Of a stretch of DNA of 63,389 bases, positions 54,640 through 62,887 are shown one piece after another. Every line of letters begins with the position of its first letter. The stretch's first letter is position 1. The DNA is from Paenibacillus koleovorans NBRC 103111 (GTDB lineage Bacteria; Bacillota; Bacilli; Paenibacillales; NBRC-103111). The DNA is taken from the NCBI RefSeq assembly GCF_004000845.1, contig NZ_BIMA01000034.1:1-63389 (forward strand), in the 5' to 3' direction. The notes under the pieces are model-generated. The model worked only from the letters and a program-made list of their open reading frames with translations. It searched no databases and was not told where the DNA came from. The position numbers and the translations under genes are program-made.

Positions 54640-55608
54640 TCAGAATATCCGCTCTCCGGTCGTTTTGCGGCTGATTCGGTTGGCAATGATGAGCAAAGCG
54701 AACCCGACTACCGATTTGAACAGCCCGATGGCCGTCGTTTTGCTATATTCGCCTCGGATAATTCCTTCGCGGAAGGCATACGTATCGATGACATCGCCTA
54801 CTTCGAATGTGATCGGATTGAGAAACACGTATATTTGCTCGAAGCCGAGATCGAGAATATGCCCGATCTTCAGCAGCAGCAGCAGCATGATCGCCGGCAG
54901 CATGCCCGGCAGCGTGATGTGCAGCATCTGCTTCCAGCGGCCTGCGCCATCGATGCGCGCCGCCTCGTACAGCGTCGGGCTTATCCCGGAGATGGCGGCC
55001 AAGAAGACGATGGCGCTCCAACCCATTTCTTTCCATATCCCGGACCCTACGACGATGAAGCGAAACCAACCAGGCTCCTGCAGGAAAAAAATCGGTTCGA
55101 ACCCGAACGCTTTGATCATCGTGTTGATCAGCCCGATCTGCGGCGACAGGAGCATATAGCCGAAGCCCGCGATGATGATCCACGATAAAAAATGCGGCAA
55201 GTAGACGATCGTCTGGATCGTGCGGCGCAATACCATGCTGCGGATTTCATTGAGCAGAATGGCCAGAATAATCGGAGCCGGGAAGGCAAAGATCAACTGA
55301 TAGAAGCTGATCGCAAGCGTGTTCCACAGCAGCCGGCGGAAGTTCACATATGCGAAAAATTGTTGAAACCATTTGAACCCTACCCATTCGCTGTTGAAAA
55401 AGCCGCCGTATATGTTGTAGTCCTGGAAAGCGATGACGCTGCCCAGAAGTGGAACATATTTGAATACGAGAAAGTACAGCACCCCCGGCACTAGCATGAC
55501 ATACAGGGGCCAAAAGCGTCTTAAGTAGCGGAATGTTTGGGTCTGAGCCGTCGGCTTTGGTTTTGCTTGCCAGGCTGCTGCTTCTGCTTTTGCCGGAGCT
55601 TGGCTCAT
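54640..55608 (-). CDS. Carbohydrate ABC transporter permease (LplB/YteP type)
   Basis: 322 residues from ATG 55608, with AAGGAGG nine bases upstream. An Ala/Lys/Pro-rich cytoplasmic N-terminus (about 1-30) precedes six transmembrane segments. The EAA loop is TLYEAARIDGAGRWKQMLHITLPGMLPAIM. 17 bp before the partner permease gene. No ATPase gene in the operon. Confidence 0.95.
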   Translation of the reverse strand: MSQAPAKAEAAAWQAKPKPTAQTQTFRYLRRFWPLYVMLVPGVLYFLVFKYVPLLGSVIAFQDYNIYGGFFNSEWVGFKWFQQFFAYVNFRRLLWNTLAISFYQLIFAFPAPIILAILLNEIRSMVLRRTIQTIVYLPHFLSWIIIAGFGYMLLSPQIGLINTMIKAFGFEPIFFLQEPGWFRFIVVGSGIWKEMGWSAIVFLAAISGISPTLYEAARIDGAGRWKQMLHITLPGMLPAIMLLLLLKIGHILDLGFEQIYVFLNPITFEVGDVIDTYAFREGIIRGEYSKTTAIGLFKSVVGFALLIIANRISRKTTGERIF

Positions 55609-55693
55609 GGAATCCGCCTCCTTCTCTTGGATGCAATCGTTTATTCTACCTGCTTTTATCATAAATGGATCGTATATACGGAACAATAGGGGA

Positions 55694-57736
55694 TCAACCG
55701 AAAAGCATAGGAATCGTCTTGGGTTGATGCAGCACCTTCACATCCTGTGGGTTGAGGACGAGAGGACCTTTCAATTGTTGATCCGATAAAGCATCCGACC
55801 AGGAATCGCTTAGAGAGACTACAGCTTCAACTGCCGTATGATTGATCAAGAAAAGAACCTCTCGTCCGCCTCCATCGGCATCCACTCGGGCAACCGCCTC
55901 GACGCCTGCCGGCAGGTTCGGAATAAGCGAGGTTACGCCTGCCTCGTCGACAATTTGGTCCAGGATCGCGTACAAGCCTTGTTTCTCAAGCACCGTGCCG
56001 ATGTAGAACGCATGGCCTTTTTGAAAGGCTCTACGGGTAACGGCAGGGGTATCCTTGTAGTAGCCGCTTGTATAGACGGCCATCGGTTGTGCAGGCGACC
56101 CGAGCGGGAGCAATTCGATAGATTCGTACCATTGAGAGGATCGGTAGGTGGCGCCGGTTGAAAGGTCATGAATGCCGATCTCCTCATGAGCTTCGATGAC
56201 CCCGTAATCCTCTACGTCGATCCCTAGCAGCTCGCGGTAAGGCCCAGGCAGCCGCTTCTGCGTCATCTGATTGTTCCATTCCTTGGCGCCGGTCCTGAAA
56301 TCCGCCACCCAGCAGCCGCCGTTCGCTACATAGCGGTGCAGCGCGGTTACGGTGCTTTCTTTGGCCATCATCAAGTTCGGTGTGATCAGGAGGGAGTACT
56401 TGGTGAAATCGGCTTCCGGCGACAGGATGTCGACCGGAATGCCTCTTTCGTAGAAGTAGGCATAGTATGCCTCGATATGTTTGATATACTCGTAGCCCTG
56501 CATATGCGGCTGGAGCTCGAACGCCCAATCGTTATCATAGCTGCGGATGAGCGCGACCTTGGGCTTCACCGTCGTGCCCGTTAGCAGCGGCGCCAGCTTC
56601 TCCAGCTCTTGCCCAATGCGCTTCACTTCCTCGTATTTGCGGCCCGGGTCGCCATGGTGCTGGAGGATGCCGTGCCACAGCTCCTCGATGGAGTACGGCA
56701 ACGTCCGCCAGCGGAAATAGACGATCGCATCCGCGCCGCGGGCGACGGATTGATACGTCCAGCGGCGAATTTCGCCCGGCACCGGGGTTGGCGCCATGGT
56801 AAGCGCGCCCGGAGCGCCGCTCTGATGCTCCAGCACCCAATAATTCCGGCCGCCCTTGAAGCCGCGAGTCATGTCGTGCTGCTCCGCCGCGTAGGAGGGA
56901 CGGTCCTTCGGCTCCGACTTCATGTTCGGATAAATGTCCAACGAGCTCAGATCGAGCTCCTTGGACAGTTCGTAGAAGTCGATATGATTGTATTTGCCCA
57001 TCTCGTTATGAGTTATGGGCTGGCTCTTGATCGCGTTGGCGCGAATGATATCGATCTGAAGCTTCTGATAAGCGCATACCGAGTCGGAGGAGAACCGGCG
57101 GAAATCGAGGGCGAGCCCGGGATTGTGATGCTGGTGCACCGCGTAGGCAGGGAGATGGACCTCGTCCCAGCTGCGGAACGTCTGACTGGAGAAAATCGTC
57201 CCCCACGCCTCGTTCACCGCATCGATCGTGCCGTATTTTTGCTGCAACCAGGCTTTGAACGCGTTGAGGCAGCTGTCGCAATAGCAGCGGGCCGTATCGA
57301 TCATGCCGAACTCGTTGTCGATTTGCCAGCCGATGACGCGCGAGTCGGAACCGTAACGTTCGGCCATTTGCGTAACGATTCGCTTTGTATACGTGTGGAA
57401 CGTCGAGTTGTTGAAGCAGTAATGCCTTCTGGCACCGAAGCCTTTGCGGCGGCCGTAGATGTCCTGCTGATAGATGTCCGGATGAAGGTCCATCAGCCAT
57501 TTCGGCGGGCCGGCGGTCGGCGTTCCCAGTATCGTTCGGATCCCGTATCGGTCCATGAGGTCGATTGCCCGGTCGAGCCAGGACAAGTCATATTGGCCTT
57601 CTGAAGGCTCAAGCCTCGTCCAAGCAAACTCGGCCATCCGAACGGCGTTAAAACGCGCCTGCTGCATGAGACGGGCGTCAGTTTCCCAACGTTCCTCCGG
57701 CCATTGCTCCGGATAATAGCAAGCTCCGAAATACAT
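55694..57736 (-). CDS. Beta-galactosidase, glycoside hydrolase family 42
   Basis: 680 residues, cytosolic. GH42 landmarks: MYFGACYYPEQWPEERW start, acid/base Glu142 in GWQIDNEFG, zinc-site Cys motif CYCDSC (151-156), nucleophile Glu303 in WVLEHQSGAPG, trimerisation and C-terminal beta domains. It cleaves beta-galactosides from imported oligosaccharides. AAAGGAG ten bases before the ATG. First gene of the seven-gene operon, which differs from the more usual order in which the binding protein comes first. Confidence 0.95.
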   Translation of the reverse strand: MYFGACYYPEQWPEERWETDARLMQQARFNAVRMAEFAWTRLEPSEGQYDLSWLDRAIDLMDRYGIRTILGTPTAGPPKWLMDLHPDIYQQDIYGRRKGFGARRHYCFNNSTFHTYTKRIVTQMAERYGSDSRVIGWQIDNEFGMIDTARCYCDSCLNAFKAWLQQKYGTIDAVNEAWGTIFSSQTFRSWDEVHLPAYAVHQHHNPGLALDFRRFSSDSVCAYQKLQIDIIRANAIKSQPITHNEMGKYNHIDFYELSKELDLSSLDIYPNMKSEPKDRPSYAAEQHDMTRGFKGGRNYWVLEHQSGAPGALTMAPTPVPGEIRRWTYQSVARGADAIVYFRWRTLPYSIEELWHGILQHHGDPGRKYEEVKRIGQELEKLAPLLTGTTVKPKVALIRSYDNDWAFELQPHMQGYEYIKHIEAYYAYFYERGIPVDILSPEADFTKYSLLITPNLMMAKESTVTALHRYVANGGCWVADFRTGAKEWNNQMTQKRLPGPYRELLGIDVEDYGVIEAHEEIGIHDLSTGATYRSSQWYESIELLPLGSPAQPMAVYTSGYYKDTPAVTRRAFQKGHAFYIGTVLEKQGLYAILDQIVDEAGVTSLIPNLPAGVEAVARVDADGGGREVLFLINHTAVEAVVSLSDSWSDALSDQQLKGPLVLNPQDVKVLHQPKTIPMLFG

Positions 57737-57772
57737 AAGATGTTTGCTCCTTTGACTGTGAGTTCAAGTAAA

Positions 57773-57815
57773 ATTGTAGCGCCGGGGCAGTGCTGGAACA
57801 ATGAGGGGATGTTCC
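57773..57815 (-). promoter_or_regulatory. Promoter and inverted-repeat operator of the GH42 operon
   Basis: Minus strand: TTGTTC (57801-57796) and TACAAT (57778-57773), 17-bp spacer. A perfect inverted repeat GGAACA-N9-TGTTCC (57795-57815) overlaps the -35, so a regulator dimer bound there would directly affect RNA polymerase. Confidence 0.65.
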
Positions 57816-58187
57816 GATATGCATAGGGATCGTACGGGTTTGTGGGGCGAAAAAAACAACCACAGCACGATGGTTAGTCGCATTGGGGCTGTAGTCAAGG
57901 TTACATCAGTTTAGTAATAGTGGAATAAAATGCACCTCAACGAGGCGCGATGGTAGTTGTTGGTACAACGACGTTCGGCTAACATTCGGTAGTAAAAAGC
58001 TTCATGCCGTTCGTCGAGAGACGGGGGACTTCATGTTCTCGCACTCCTCTCCAAAATAAAACGGTTAGTCGGAGGGCCTCTTTAAACAAAGCCCTCTACT
58101 AACCGTTTCATTTTCGTGCCTAAATCATACAGAAAAATCTATTGCATATCACACTGAAAGTAAATAGCATCTACGGTTTGATCAAGT
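57816..58187. other. Intergenic region with one strong hairpin
   Basis: No convincing gene. An AACGACG/CGTTCG-rich part near 57945-58015 looks like decayed coding DNA but no family could be recognised. The hairpin at 58057-58109 is listed separately. Confidence 0.5.
58057..58109. terminator. Long hairpin, probable bidirectional terminator
   Basis: AAACGGTTAG(T) (58058-58068) pairs with (A)CTAACCGTTT (58098-58108), with an inner GAGGGC/GCCCTC stem (58072-58077 and 58091-58096). The loop is AT-rich and the flanks are A- and T-rich on either side. It lies downstream of the aldo/keto reductase gene. Confidence 0.6.
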
Positions 58188-59039
<852 letters not shown>

Positions 59040-59142
59040 TGTAATTCCTCCCATTGTTCAAATATAAACGGCAAATAGCTGCGAATTCCTGAATGGGGTA
59101 CCGCGTCAGGAATTTCGTTTACGGCCGATTTGCACTATAATT

Positions 59143-59174
59143 AGCTTACTATCCTCGTGTAACACGAAGGCAAG
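59143..59174 (-). promoter_or_regulatory. MerR-type operator-promoter of the aldo/keto reductase gene
   Basis: Minus strand: TTGCCT (-35, 59173-59168), then the dyad TCGTGT-T-ACACGA and a -10-like TAGTAA. The dyad fills the stretched spacer between -35 and -10, the arrangement MerR regulators use to twist the promoter. The sequence lies in the 167-bp gap of the divergent pair. Confidence 0.75.
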
Positions 59175-59206
59175 CAGTTTTTATATCTTTTCTAGGGAGG
59201 ATACCC

Positions 59207-59647
59207 ATGCATACAGTTAAAGAAGCCGCCCAGATAACGGGACTCACCGAGCACGCCGTGCGTTTTTATACGGATAAAGGATTGGTGCCCAGCGTACAGC
59301 GCAATCAAAACAACATTAGGATGTTCGACGAAGAATCGATTAATTGGCTGCATGGCGTCAAATGCCTCAAGCAATCCGGGATGTCGATTGAGGCTATTAA
59401 AACGTATGTCGACCTCTGCCTTGAAGGGGAGTCAACCATTCCACAACGAAGCGTACTCATGATGGAGCACAAGGAAACGGCGCTCGCTAAGCTTGAAGAA
59501 GCCAAAAGACACGTTGTCCATTTGGAAGAAAAAACAGCCCTATATCAGGCCATACTTGAGCACCGCACACCAGACACAACCAATCCTGGAAGCTGGGACA
59601 AAGTTCGGCATATGCATGCTGAGGTATTCTATTCACGTTCTGTGTGA
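59207..59647 (+). CDS. MerR family transcriptional regulator
   Basis: 146 residues. N-terminal winged helix: MHTVKEAAQITGLTEHAVRFYTDKGLVPSVQRNQNNIRMFDEESINWLHGVKCLKQSGMSIEAIKTYV, followed by a coiled-coil dimer helix (KETALAKLEEAKRHVVHLEEKTALYQAILE). No metal-binding Cys pair, so it belongs to the MerR group sensing small reactive molecules. GGGAGG precedes the ATG. Probable activator of the divergent aldo/keto reductase gene. Confidence 0.95.
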   Translation: MHTVKEAAQITGLTEHAVRFYTDKGLVPSVQRNQNNIRMFDEESINWLHGVKCLKQSGMSIEAIKTYVDLCLEGESTIPQRSVLMMEHKETALAKLEEAKRHVVHLEEKTALYQAILEHRTPDTTNPGSWDKVRHMHAEVFYSRSV

Positions 59648-59713
59648 AAGGCAGAGTGTTGGGATAAGACAGAAAGTATATTACACTTTGAATTGCGATG
59701 CTAATAATTGCAC

Positions 59714-59755
59714 AAAATACACCGTTTCTGCGTTGAACAGAAACAGTGTATTTTT
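59714..59755 (+). terminator. Intrinsic terminator after merR
   Basis: AAAATACAC-CGTTTCTG-cgttgaa-CAGAAACAGTGTATTTTT: nearly perfect hairpin with A and T runs on both sides, so likely bidirectional, closing merR and the degraded MFS gene. Confidence 0.85.
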
Positions 59756-59815
59756 GGCCGGAACCTATACGTAAACCATCGAGATCAAATATTATATACG
59801 ATTCCGCCGAAGCCG

Positions 59816-60143
59816 ATGGTTGACTCGTCCTACCAGCAGCACGCCGAATACCGGCGATACCGCTGAGATGAGCGTGCCTACGAAGAACAGACCCATGGCT
59901 GACAGAAACATTTGCCGGGTCGTGAACCATTGCTGCAATACCCCCTGTCACCGGAACAACCACGCCAACGACAAGCAAATAGGCGGTCGTGAGCCATTAA
60001 ACTGTCGTTGCAGTAGCGCCGAATGAATTCATTAGTGCAGGGAAGGCATTGCCCATTAGCGTTTCATTCAAAGCGGCAATAAACATGCCGACGATCAGTG
60101 CGACCATAATTGGACCGCGCTTTAAGTTATTTAAATCGATCAT
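59816..60143 (-). pseudogene. Truncated MFS (EmrB/QacA-like) exporter pseudogene
   Basis: From ATG 60143 the frame reads MIDLNNLKRGPIMVALIVGMF then ...NETLMGNAFPALMNSFGAT, the start of a DHA2 drug exporter. An in-frame TAA replaces a Gln codon before WLTTAYLLVVGV. Then one extra G in a run of five shifts the frame: the family sequence continues as QQWFTTRQMFLSAMGLFFVG and SPVFGVLLVGR in another frame. Homology stops near 59816, leaving about 110 of some 450 codons. Its start overlaps the upstream oxidoreductase stop as ATGA, so it was once the second gene of that operon. Confidence 0.85.
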
Positions 60144-61062
60144 AAATTTTTCCTCCAAGCTTTTGTATTTAGCTCATTATTGATGACCGCAGCGACAAAC
60201 GCCCCCATCGAGGCAGCAGCCACGGCCTGATGTGTTCGCGATGCCGCATCCCCAGCGCTATAGATACCCGGAACATTCGTTTTTCCGAAATCATCAACGA
60301 CGACAGTCCCCCATTCCGTGATCTGACATCCGATCGTTCGCGGCAATTTCGATCCCGTAACCAACTCCGGTTTGAAAAAGATCCCCGTGCACGGGACGAT
60401 CGTCCCGTCTTCGAGAACGACTTGCTGCACGATCCCGTCGCTGGAATCAATGTGAAGGATCGGCGAATCGTACAGAGACACTCGATTCCGCCGGAACTCC
60501 TCGCGCTCGGCATCCGTCAGTTCATCGGGGCCATTCGTGCAGACGGTAAAACGATTCGTCCATCCGGATATGAGCGGAGCGAAATGCATAAGCTCGGCCC
60601 CCTTGTTAATGACGACAAGCGACTGCTCCCTTAACTCCCATCCGTCGCAATATGGGCAGACAAAGGCGCTTTTTCCATATACCTCCTCCAGTCCCGGGAT
60701 GTCGAGCGGCTCATCCTTCATGCCAACAGCAAATAGAATTTTTTTGGCGGCAAAAATTTGTCCTTGCGCAGTCTCAATCTGAAACTGACCATCGGTTCCC
60801 GTAACCGCTACTGCGGTGCCCGCTCCGAATGATACGGAAGGATAGGCGCTAATCTCTTCCTTCGCAATTCGACGAAGCTCACGCGGTGTAATTCCGTCGC
60901 GGGTAAGGAATCCGTGGACCTCGCGGGTTACCGCGTTGCGTGGACGACCTTCATCGATGATCGTCACTTTTTTCCTTGCCCTTCCGAGCATCAGGGCCCG
61001 TTCAATCCAGCCGGTCCGCCACCAATAATGGCCACATCTGAAAGTTGATTTTTCTTTTCCAT
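60140..61062 (-). pseudogene. Thioredoxin-reductase-like NAD(P)/FAD oxidoreductase gene with a frameshift
   Basis: From ATG 61062 the frame gives MEKKNQLSDVAIIGGGPAGL, the FAD-binding GGGPAG motif, then hits a TGA at about 60993. The rest continues in another frame from MLGRARKKVTIIDEGRPRNAV to the stop at 60140: the CPYCDGWE active-site pair (typical of the short TrxB-like group), and GDAASRTHQAVAAA. One missing base in AACGGGCCCTG restores a single 307-codon frame. It may be a sequencing error or a real mutation; the damaged MFS gene downstream favours decay. Rrf2 upstream probably regulates it. Confidence 0.8.
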
Positions 61063-61122
61063 CAACCTAAAACACCCCCATAATCGATCTACATTATCCA
61101 TAATTAAAACGCAAGAAGCATA

Positions 61123-61608
61123 TCACTTCTTGTTTGCCTCACGAGTACAATGTTTGAAAGCTTCATCCAGTATCGTTTGGATTGTGTGTTCCCGTAAATA
61201 TTGGTGTAGCTGCTGTTCCGCGCCGTCCATGACTTTTTCAACTAAACATACTTTTTCTCTCGGGCGTTTCTGATCCCGCTGCGCAGCCCCCTCCTCCGCT
61301 AATAATTGATGCTGCCGCGAGCTCGTATTCGAACATTCGAACAGCTGCTGTCTTCCTTCAATCACTTGAATTACATCCAGGAACGTAATTTGATCCGCCG
61401 CCCTTGCAAGCTCGTAACCGCCTTTCACCCCTGGCACAGCACGTACGATTCCATCCTGTCTCAGCTTGGACATGATTTTGGATAAATAGCTTTCAGAAAC
61501 ACCCAGTGATAAAGAAAGCTCCTTGATCCCTACATTATTGGAACGCTCCGAATGACCCAGATGAATCAATGCATGTAAGGCATAATCTGTACTTTTGGAG
61601 AACTGCAT
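61123..61608 (-). CDS. Rrf2 family transcriptional regulator
   Basis: 161 residues. N-terminal winged helix typical of Rrf2 (MQFSKSTDYALHALIHLG ... IKELSLSLGVSESYLSKIMSKLRQDGIVRAVPGVKGGYELAR, ITFLDVIQVIEG). Two Cys (CSNTSS near 96 and KVCLVEKV near 120) differ from the three-Cys iron-sulfur cluster of IscR/NsrR, so the sensing mode is open. GGGAGGAGGG precedes the ATG. Upstream of the oxidoreductase-MFS operon on the same strand. Its -10 region is TATAAA at about 61638. Confidence 0.92.
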   Translation of the reverse strand: MQFSKSTDYALHALIHLGHSERSNNVGIKELSLSLGVSESYLSKIMSKLRQDGIVRAVPGVKGGYELARAADQITFLDVIQVIEGRQQLFECSNTSSRQHQLLAEEGAAQRDQKRPREKVCLVEKVMDGAEQQLHQYLREHTIQTILDEAFKHCTREANKK

Positions 61609-61901
61609 GCTTCCCTCCTCCCTTCACGAAACATCTTTATAATGGATCTTCTATATCCAGAATAATGGATTCAATTTTGAATTGCAATGACTTTCTTAAT
61701 CCGGATGGACAGTTAAAAGTACCGAGCACCGGGCATTATTGAAACAAAGAACTCTCTTGCTTTTCATACCTTTTCGAAATAAAAAATACAATCAGATATC
61801 AGCAGTATACAGCGATTTGGTGCCGCTAGCATCAAAACACTGACTATTCAAAGGCTGACTGCAACTCAATGACAATCATTTTTTCAGAAAATCAAGCATA
61901 A

Positions 61902-61938
61902 GAAAAACCTGATCGAAAGTTCACCGAGCGGTCAGGTC
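61902..61938 (-). terminator. Intrinsic terminator, minus strand
   Basis: ACCTGACCG ... CGATCAGGT with one mismatch, followed by T5 on the minus strand. Its position fits the 3' end of a long transcript from the toxin/immunity-like genes, passing through the repeat copies. Confidence 0.6.
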
Positions 61939-62102
61939 TTTGATTGCCTGCCGAGAGTAAACTGTGGACAAATCCCTGCTGGAGAGGGTCCTGGCGGGAC
62001 CCGAATTGTCATGCTGGAATGTGGGGAATGGGGAAATGGGGAGCCGAGCGTAACGTTAGATTCAGCCCCAGAGCGCCTAATGCCAAGTACCCCTCTGGAT
62101 GC

Positions 62103-62284
62103 AGTCCGAACAAGTCGGTCTGCAAGGCCGCTCGTGGACCGGATCGGCTCCCTAGTCCGAGTTTGCCCAATTGGAGCGGCGTTTTTGAGAGGGGGTGCGC
62201 GGAAATAGCTCTGCAAGAGGGGAAATTCGTACTACGGCACCGATCCGGACTTGCTCCCGCCATGCAGTCCGAACAAGTCGGACT
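62103..62284 (+). repeat. Complete 182-bp dispersed repeat (A-B-A)
   Basis: Module A 62103-62121, 32-bp linker, module B 62154-62233 (80 bp; right end mutated to TCGTACT), 32-bp linker, module A 62266-62284 (AGTCCGAACAAGTCGGACT). It is followed at 62289-62314 by the GCCGC-AA-GGCGGC hairpin seen next to the 28-kb copies. Confidence 0.9.
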
Positions 62285-62385
62285 CCAGACACCGACGCCG
62301 CAAGGCGGCATCACGGATGATGAAAATCAGACGGATTTTCGGGGAGAACATTGCAGCCCTATCCCTCTTCCCGCCCCACTGACGC

Positions 62386-62514
62386 AGTCCGACTTTTTCG
62401 GACTCCGTGACGGTTGCGTGGCGGAAGAGGCTCGTAGTCCGAATTCACCCTCTGCAGAGCCGCTTCCATCCACCTCCATCGGAAATCGCCTCTCCAATTC
62501 GGCTCATTCGGACT
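62386..62514 (-). repeat. Partial dispersed repeat (A-B), inverted orientation
   Basis: Module A 62386-62404 (AGTCCGACTTTTTCGGACT), 31-bp linker, module B 62436-62514 (79 bp, AGTCCGAATTCACCC ... ATTCGGACT). The third module is missing; the small membrane protein gene starts to occupy that position. Confidence 0.88.
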
Positions 62515-62563
62515 ACGTGGCCGATACGGATGACGATCGCCTCTTGTGTGGTGATAGTTTACC

Positions 62564-62887
62564 TCAGTCCTTTAGTTTGTGGTACTTTAGAATATCCCTG
62601 GCTTCTTTATAAGAAATACCAAGATACAAAGTATACACTCCTTTTTCTATTTGATAATCATTTTGCGCGAGGAATGACGCAAGTTTCTTTCGATCCTTCT
62701 CAACCATAAAATAAAAATCCTCATTATTTAGTACACAGTCTGCAGAACACTCGTGCGAAATTTTTATAACCACGTCTTTTTTTACATTTGAAATATCATT
62801 TTTTTTAATAAAACTAGAAAATTGAAAAATAGCTACGACAGCAACCATCAAACCAATAGTCCAATACATTATTTTTATTCTTTTCAT
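62564..62887 (-). CDS. Small membrane-anchored protein, candidate immunity protein
   Basis: 107 residues: N-terminal hydrophobic segment (about 8-25, IMYWTIGLMVAVVAIFQF) and an outside or periplasm-side domain of about 80 residues with two Cys (HECSADCVL). I do not recognise the family. Its start overlaps the stop of the preceding gene as ATGA, so it is translated with it. Small unrelated genes placed right after the C-terminal end of a large secreted protein are typically immunity genes; AT-rich codon use also sets both genes apart from the window. Function is inference. Confidence 0.6.
   Translation of the reverse strand: MKRIKIMYWTIGLMVAVVAIFQFSSFIKKNDISNVKKDVVIKISHECSADCVLNNEDFYFMVEKDRKKLASFLAQNDYQIEKGVYTLYLGISYKEARDILKYHKLKD

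Larger units (their letters stand above)
61609..62563. other. Intergenic region with hairpin terminator and two repeat copies
   Basis: No convincing gene. It holds the Rrf2 promoter region (with the motif ATAATGGAT twice at about 61638 and 61662), a terminator hairpin (61902-61938) and two copies of the dispersed repeat (62103-62284 and 62386-62514). Confidence 0.65.
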
